64,000 nt of DNA, taken from Oscarella lobularis (taxonomy: Eukaryota > Porifera > Homoscleromorpha > Homosclerophorida > Oscarellidae). Where the stretch lies: assembly GCF_947507565.1 (NCBI RefSeq), contig NC_089193.1, forward strand, positions 1,298,325 to 1,362,324, given 5' to 3'. The notes below the pieces were generated by a model. The model saw nothing but the letters and a program-made list of their open reading frames with translations, did no database searches and had not been told where the DNA came from. The translations under genes and the position numbers were made by a program. Shown here piece by piece: positions 57,260 through 64,000 of the stretch. The number at the start of each line of letters is the position of its first letter. The stretch's first letter is position 1.

Positions 57260-60200
57260 ATGGCCGCTCCTACGAAGCAAGGCCGCAACGTACATGTGCC
57301 TAAAGTCGCCCAGGCAGGTCTAGCAGTCACTAAAATATTCTTAGAAAGTGTCTGTTTATCAGGTGAAGAACAAATTGCCCGCTGATGTGCAAATCACGGC
57401 CGAACAGCTTCTTCGCGAAGCGAAGGAACGCCAGCTCGAAGCCGTCAAACCGGTGAGCATCCGAAACGATCGCTGATCTTTGCAAAGAGCCGATAAAACT
57501 AGGCTCCAATGCAAAAAATAACCGATCCGGAAGAGCTCGCGGATTTTCGACTTCGAAAAAGAAAGGTACAGCTCGCGAGGGCGTGGTTTGAGACGTTGCA
57601 CGCACTCCTTTAGGGCTACGAGGATAACATTCGAAAGAATCGACTGCAGATGACGAATTGGATCAAATACGCCAAATGGGAGGAAAGCCAGAACGAATTT
57701 CAAAGGTCTCTCTTATTAATTCTCTATAGCGAGCATACTACGTCGCGTTTCTAGAGCGAGATCCATATACGAACGGGCGCTCGATGAAGATTCGCGCTGC
57801 GTTCCCGTTTGGTTGAAATACGCCGAAATGGAAATGAGGTGGGAGGGGAAATGAAACTGGCGCGTTGTCATAATTTGTGTTTGTTGAATGGTAGGCACAA
57901 GCAAGTGAACCACGCGAGGAATATATTCGATCGATGTGTCACCGTCTTACCGCGAGTCAACCAGTTCTGGTAAGTAGACGTAGCGTTCAAAACGTCTTTG
58001 AGATTCCCGGAGAAACGTTTGAAGGATTGCAGCTCCCCCGCTCAGATAATTTGACGAGAGCCAGCGCGCGCGCGGTGCTCCAGTACTCAGTCAACGAGTG
58101 CCGGCGCGCGGCGCGCCTGTACTCAGTCCTGATCCTCGTTTAGGCGTAGCATAGACTGATTCTCTATTTAATCTATGGGCGTAGCGCACGTTTCGCTATG
58201 CCTGTTATACTGTAGAGGCGCCATGTATCACCTAGATTTTGCTGATCAAGCATATCGTCGTTTCTACGCATCCGTTCGCTTTTCGTGTCTAAATAGCGAC
58301 TGAATGTCTTTAGAATAGATCTCCAATTTACTTCGCGGCTGATTTTTCGCCTCTACTTGCTCGTATAGACCATTTTGTCATGCGTCTTACAACTGACGTC
58401 ATGTGTAGCGTGACAGGGCGTGTCTTGCGCACGTGGAACGCGTTTTATTTTCGTTTTTTCGCGTTTCTAGATTGATTTGTGACAAAATTCATTCGTGTTT
58501 GTGGTCAGAAACGTATTTGCGGCCGATTGAGAGTGGTTTTAATTCGATCAGCGCACTTTTTGTGGCGAACAGCTGCAGTGGAAGTGACCCAGGCAGGGTT
58601 GTCATATATATACCCAGCGTTTCCATATACCTATCAGTAGCAGGAGCATGAGCTCTTGGCTAGGATAGAAGGGAGTTGGAAACGCTCTCCAAGGGTTTGA
58701 CCATCATGGCCCGGTGGCTGGTCACTCTCCTCACTTGACGGCTTCGGCCTTCCTAGTCATTAGTTCCTCTGCGCCTGTGAGATACCTCTGATACCGGATA
58801 AACCTCCATAGCACCGTCTTCCGTGTGGTTTGTATCAAGTGTCGTAACCTTTTTAAATTTTGAAAAATTTGCTACGCGAAAGAGACGCGTTTTTTGACCC
58901 TTTTAACGGTCAAACGACGCGTTTCTTCAAAGGGGGCCTCACTTTACATGTACCTTGCGTTGTATTGCATAAAGCGTTAGCCCCAGTGGCTCATAAGTGC
59001 TTCCTTCCTTTAGGTACAAGTTTTCCTACATGGAGGAGATGCTTGGCAATGTGGCTGGCGCTCGGCAAGTCTTTGAACGTTGGATGGAGTGGGAACCCGA
59101 TGAACAGGCACTTGAAAATTCTTTTCGCCTTTCATTTGACATATCTATTCTCTCCTTAGGCTTGGCACTCCTATATCAAGCTAGAGCTAAGATACAAGGA
59201 AGTAGAACGTGCCAGAACAATCTATGAAAGATATATCCTAAACCACTGCCAATATTTTGAAAAAAAACGAAACGAATTCATTATCTCTTTCTTGTATTTT
59301 TCTTGACGATCTGCTTACTCGTTCTCGTTCACCCAGAAATCAAGAACTGGATAAGATACGCCAATTTCGAGGAGAAGCACAATTTTATTGGTGGGACACA
59401 TATAGAGAGAGGGATTACATTGTAGCAATGAGCTTCCCCCAGGTGGCGCTCGCAATGTCTACGAACGAGCGTGCGACTTTTTTGGTGACGAGAACATGGA
59501 CGAGAGACTCTACGTTGCTTTCGCCAAATTTGAAGAACGACAAAAAGAGGTTCACTTAGTAAACCTGAGTGTAACTGTCTAATATTTTTTTCTCACTTTG
59601 CAGCACGAAAGAGCCCGGGCTATATACAAGTACGCCTTGGATCGAATTCCTAAAGACAGCGCTCAGGTCTGAAGCACTGTTTCCTATTACTATTTTCCAC
59701 TACTTAGCCATTAGGAACTCTTCAAAAACTATACCTTTCACGAGAAAAAGTTTGGCGATAAGTTATCCATCGAAGGAGTCATACTCAGCAAGAGACGATT
59801 TCAATACGAAGAAGTCAGTGGCACGGACTATTAGAGGAGAAGATATATAGAAACGGTGGGTCTGTTCATAAGGAAGTCAAAGCGAACCCCGAAAACTACG
59901 ACGCTTGGTTCGATTATCTTCGTCTAATGGAATCCGAGAGCAACGTCGAAAGCACGCGGGAGATCTATGAAAGAGCCATTGCAAACGTTCCGCCCTCTCA
60001 GGTCGCTTGCGTCGTAGAAGAATATGTGCGATTTTTTACTAGCCAGTTTAGGAAAAACGGCTGTGGCGTAGGTACATCTATCTGTGGATCAATTACGCTT
60101 TGTTTGAAGAACTCGAAGCGAAGGCAATAATTTTTTGAAAAAAATGTTTCTGTATTTGCCTGTAGCTGATTCTCTCTCTCTTCTTAGGATATAGACCGGA

Positions 60201-61525
60201 CTCGCCTCGTTTACAAGGCGTGCGTTGATTTAATTCCTCATCGAGTGGTAAGTCTTTGGTCTCAAGCAAGAGTCGCACTTAGACGCACCATTGCCTGTCC
60301 TTTTGCAAAATAGTTCACGTTTGCCAAGATTTGGCTTTGGTATGCTCAGTTTGAAATCAGACAGAAAAATCTGCCTCAAGCGCGAAAAATTCTCGTATAA
60401 ATAGGAAGATTTTGTAGTGCTTTTTCTAAGCAACCTGATCTATATCATAGGGCATGGCTTTAGGAGTTTGTCCTAAACCGAAGCTATTCAAGGGCTACAT
60501 TGAGTTGGAACTTCAGGTGTGTAGTTAACTACTGGAGTCTCCTGTGCTCCAAATATAATAAATATTTAGTTGCGCGAATTCGACCGGTGTCGAAAGCTCT
60601 ATGATAAATTTCTTGAATATCTGCCGGCAAATTGTATGACGTGGATTAAGGTAGGAGTCCCTGCCTGCTTGAGATAGGTTTAGCAATAATCTGGCTTTGT
60701 AGTACTCGGAATTGGAGAATCTTCTTGGAGACGATGAACGTGCTCGGGCCATATTTGAGCTAGCTGTCTCTCAGACTGTGCTTGACATGCCAGAGGTAAT
60801 ACTCCTCAGTCAGTCTAAGTTGGATCTGCCTGCATTTTATGTGTTTAGCTTCTGTGGAAAGCGTACATTGACTTTGAATGCGGTCTTGAGGAGTGGGAAC
60901 GAGCGAGACAGCTTTATGAAAGATTGCTGGAAAGAACTCAACACGTGAAGGTAAAGCGCAATTGCCTTTATGTATATATAAGCCTTTGATCGTACGAATA
61001 TTCGTCAAGGTCTGGATCAGTTTCGCTCAATTTGAAGCGATGCAGACCAACATTCAACAGGGAAGGTTCGTACTGCATTGTGTATTCTACAGAACATTTT
61101 CAATTATTGGGCGTCGCCTTAGGACAATTTACGAACGGGCCGATCGGTCACTGAAGCAATTGGAAAGCAAAGAACAACGAGTGATGCTCTACGAATCGTG
61201 GAAAGACTTTGAGGCAAAAGAGCGACACATGGAACACCACATTGTAATATTGAACTTTTTTGATGAAGGAGAAACATGGAACCGACGAGACGAAGCAATC
61301 AATCGCCAGAAAGATGCCCAAGAGAATCAAAAAACGAAAGAAAGTCACCACAGAAGACGGGGTAAGTGAATCCTGCTTTGTTTATTTTTTTGTTTTAAAT
61401 TCTCTAAGACCGACGCCGGGTGGGAGGAATACTACGACTACATTTTCCCCGACGACTCGGGCGCGGCGCCGAATTTCAAACTGCTCCAAATGGCTCGCAT
61501 GTGGAAGCAGCAACAGCAGAAGTAA
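57260..61525 (+). CDS. CRNKL1: crooked neck-like pre-mRNA splicing factor
   Basis: Twenty-four exons, all phases consistent, 668 residues. The start [18 protein letters not shown] is followed by [20 protein letters not shown] and sixteen or so HAT (half-TPR) repeats, for example [69 protein letters not shown]. The tail is RKKVTTEDG and [18 protein letters not shown]1 is a core NineTeen-complex-associated spliceosome protein. Four introns start with GC (57314, 59108, 60124, 61214). The intron 59233-59318 is of the U12 AT-AC type. Intron 57970-59013 carries repeat copy B. It converges with TRDMT1, 81 bp between stops. Confidence 0.97.
58181..58945. repeat. dispersed repeat element, copy B (in CRNKL1 intron)
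   Basis: About 765 bp, same orientation as and largely identical to 8901-9655. Both copies begin near GTAGCGCACGTTT and end near GGGGGCCTCACTT, and both lie in a plus-strand intron. The shared part includes TGACCCAGGCAGGGTTG and a G/C-rich structured stretch around 58660-58800. Confidence 0.85.
59233..59318 (+). other. U12-type AT-AC intron in CRNKL1
   Basis: The 86-nt intron starts ATATCC and ends AC, with branch-site-like TTTCTTGAC at 59299-59307, 12 nt before the 3' end. Splicing yields [13 protein letters not shown], which matches the conserved CRNKL1 HAT repeat; no GT/GC donor and AG acceptor pair gives an open frame here. Confidence 0.85.
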
Positions 61526-61606
61526 ACGATCGGACAACTTCTCTTCATGTCTGCTTCAATATGAGAAAGTATTAGTACAGGGTAGTCATCCTCTTTAAAA
61601 AAACGG

Positions 61607-63166
61607 TCACTCTACTCTGGCCTGGTTCCATAAAGTTAACAGTTGTGCCACGACGTGCACGTTGAGACTGTTTCCGAGAAGTCGATACCGTTGCCTATTT
61701 GACGTCGACTCTGGAAAACCTTAGAAGAGGCTTACGCGTACTGGGGACTTCTACTATGTTGGTATTCTCACTAAATCGAGGGGGGAAGGACAGTAGGTTG
61801 GCCACTTCCTTTGGCGTGAAAAAGCGCAGCTTCAAAGGAGATAGAACTGATTTATCTGGGTCGTCGACGTCGTCCGTTTTAAATTGTGCATACACGGAAT
61901 CGATCTAGTATGAAACGTTTAAAGGTCTTAGTGAGGCTAACGGCTTTATTACGCTGATAGCTTCGTTCATTTGAAGTACTGAGCCTGTGCCTTGAACGTA
62001 GTGGCTGTATGCCTTGGTAAAGCAGCAGGACCCTTTGCTCTTACTCGCGACAATATCTAGAGAAATACTGCAGGCTATACTTGCAAAGACTTTACGATTT
62101 CTCACCTAGGATTGTGCCGTACCGATTCAATAGTTTGGGATCTAAGAGAAAATGCTCGAAATAGTCTTTAGACTGATCTTTTTCGAGGAAGTTCTCGATT
62201 GTTTGTTCTAAGGGCGCTGCACTCTGTTGCACGGGAAAATCACTAAGAACCTAAGTAAGAAAGATTACGTAATTAATTTGTCAGCATTCTACTGATAGTA
62301 TACCTGCTCAGAAACTCTGAATGGAAATGCCAGTGGAGGTTTGATTGCAACAAGGTAGTACCTCAGCCGAGAATTTGGTATACCAAACTATTGCATATCC
62401 CAATAAAAAAATCAATGGTAGATATGGATATACCTGTAGAGGACTTAGTAGAAATTCCTATGGTAGTCAAAAGTGTACACTGAAAACACTTGCTGCTAAC
62501 CAGTCTACCTGATAACTGTATCTTGTTTTGCATAGCATGTCAACGAGATGTTGCCGCGTATCTGACGATTCAAAGCCCTTTACGTTTTCTATAAGCAAGC
62601 ACGACGGCTTTTTTTCTAGCCTATCAAAGAATAGCGTGGCCTGATTTTAGTTAGAAAGCACACCCTTTACTTTTGAATTAGGTCGAGGATATAGAGAAAG
62701 CTTCTAGTCCTTTTGTCGAGAGTATCACCCTTCAGTCCAACTCTAGTGTATAGACATGTACCTTTTTAGTAGCCAGAGCCAATAAAAGGTACGCAACCTT
62801 GTAAAGGGCTGACAGGGGGGAGACATTAAAAACATATCTGCATTCAGTTTATCTACTTCTTCGACAGTGAGAGACTGGAGGTTGATTATTATTTATTTGT
62901 TGATTGATTAGGTTCCAAAGCCCCGGACTTTGCACCTCTATGTTTCTCTGCAGTAATCGCGTCGTCGGAAAGTTGTGACGGTACACGGAGTTAGCGACGT
63001 CGTTAATATCGATACAAGCTACGACGTCGTGAGGCATTCCGCTCTCTACGGCCCAGGTGAGTAGGTAGACAAGCGCGCATCTCCACCTCCCTGCTCACAA
63101 ACCTTCCAACGCAAAGTGCATTCCACCGATACCGCTGTAGAACTCGACGACTCTCGCAGCCTGCAT
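61607..63166 (-). CDS. TRDMT1: tRNA (cytosine-38) methyltransferase DNMT2
   Basis: Minus-strand multi-exon gene. It starts [20 protein letters not shown] (SAM-binding motif I), then [19 protein letters not shown] (motif II/III), the catalytic SPPCQPFTR (about 62820-62850), the IENVKGFES motif (about 62570-62600), [36 protein letters not shown] and a final exon with [18 protein letters not shown] ending at 61607. These are the ordered motifs of DNMT2, which methylates C38 of tRNA-Asp and related tRNAs; the CFTKxY motif is family-specific. The ATG is 87 bp from the divergent membrane-protein gene. Several middle exons (61.9-62.8 kb) were recognised by motif without fixing each edge. Confidence 0.95.
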
Positions 63167-63252
63167 ATCTGCAATCTTTAGCGCACTGTAAATAATTTAT
63201 TGATTTGAATTAAGAAGTCACACTCGACCCTAGTCACGCACGAGAGGAGACG

Positions 63253-64000
63253 ATGATGTTAGACTGGAAAAACGTTGCAGCGACTGCAGCAAAAGCGTTT
63301 GCGAGCGGCCTGTGCGCTCGATACGTATTGGCAGCAATAAAGCGGAAGTCATTGACTTTGTAAGGGGAGCAATAGTAGGCTCCCAGTGTAGCTGATTTCT
63401 CGATATTTAGAGCCGATCTCCTGAGCGAGGACGTCGTTAGAGCTGCCTCGTTTCTAGCCACGTTCACCTCCTCGTACAAATTGATGCGCAATGCTCTGGA
63501 AGTCGCTGGCTTGCAGGTAAAAGAGAGTACGGTAGAAGCGGGGGCGGGGACGAGTACCCATTCGGCAGCAATGCGTTGTCTGCATGCACAATTTACATAA
63601 TCCGTCATACTATAAACCCTCCGTCTCTCGCCTTTGGGGTTCACTTAATTATGATTGAAATATTTTCTGACGTCATAGTACACGTATTTGTGTAGAATCT
63701 CAAATTCGCCGTGCTTAGCTCGTCGGCTCTCGCGAGCTTGGCTCTTCCTCTTGGATGCGCCGCGGACAGGCACACCCTGACCGTTCTGGCCTTGTCGCGA
63801 GCGATTGGGAGCGCGATCGCCGGCGAGGACGGCGGTGCAATCGCGCCCTTTCTTCTCTACTGCCTCGGCTTTGCGTTTCTTTCCTGCATCGTGCTCCGTT
63901 GGCCGACGCTCATGTCGCGACCCTTCTCCAAGGCGCTGCTCGGCTACGTGAACTACAGCGATGCACAAATGGAGGGGATGTTTCGTGGAAAACAATTCGT
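63253..64000 (+). CDS. multi-pass membrane protein, 5' part (possibly TMEM135-like)
   Basis: Three exons are visible: ATG at 63253 (MMLDWKNVAATAAKAFASGL) to the donor near 63361, an exon from about 63411 (ADLLSEDVVRAASFLATFTSSYKLMRNALEVAGLQ), and one from about 63697 running to the window edge. The hydrophobic segments (VLSSSALASLALPLGCAA, FLLYCLGFAFLSCIVLRW) indicate a membrane protein. The SYKLMRNAL block and following small-residue-rich helices resemble TMEM135-type proteins, which act in peroxisome and lipid metabolism, but the match is only suggestive. The gene is cut by the window end. It shares an 87-bp intergenic spacer with TRDMT1. Confidence 0.55.

Overview
This window is nuclear DNA from an early-branching animal. 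Genes are small and packed, and most are cut by introns of about 45-90 nt. The proteins match metazoan families (APH-1, ARF6, p190 RhoGAP, gamma-syntrophin, FNIP, a GABA-B-like receptor, ZU5/death-domain proteins). Gene density, tiny introns and codon use would suit a sponge such as a homoscleromorph, but that placement is inference. I built exon models by hand. In most genes the intron phases add up exactly from start to stop.

Layout. 1-6.1 kb: end of a MYND-finger gene, APH1 (minus), a zinc-ribbon/F-box/LRR gene (plus), ARF6 (plus). 6.2-13.8 kb: a p190-type RhoGAP with an intronic repeat element. 14-16.5 kb: a weak small gene, tandem repeats and a hairpin. 16.6-22.9 kb: MFAP1 and VCPIP1 (minus). 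23.1-24.5 kb: intronless gamma-syntrophin. 24.6-29.3 kb: SEC24 (minus). 29.6-31.4 kb: hnRNP A/B/D-like (plus). 31.5-34.9 kb: FNIP (minus). 35.3-41.6 kb: two tandem death-domain genes (minus); one is CARD/ZU5/UPA/DEATH/DEATH and the other is a shortened paralog. 41.8-45.3 kb: a secreted protein with five copies of an unrecognised domain (plus). 45.5-51.4 kb: a single gene joining a family C (GABA-B-like) receptor to a complete tyrosine kinase (minus), with a minisatellite in its large intron. 51.6-64 kb: EEFSEC (minus), PLEKHF (plus), ZFAND2 (minus), CRNKL1 (plus), TRDMT1 (minus) and the start of a membrane-protein gene (plus).

The most notable content is the receptor-tyrosine kinase fusion and the CARD-ZU5-UPA-death locus. 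The latter carries a HFS self-cleavage-type motif in one paralog and HFC in the other, beside a relic showing that the locus grew by segmental duplication. Two splicing features also stand out. Roughly one in ten introns I delimited starts with GC, and CRNKL1 contains a textbook U12-type AT-AC intron. Housekeeping themes present are pre-mRNA splicing (MFAP1, CRNKL1, hnRNP), membrane traffic (ARF6, SEC24, VCPIP1, PLEKHF), nutrient signalling (FNIP), selenoprotein synthesis (EEFSEC) and tRNA methylation (TRDMT1). Most neighbours sit head to head with very short shared promoters.
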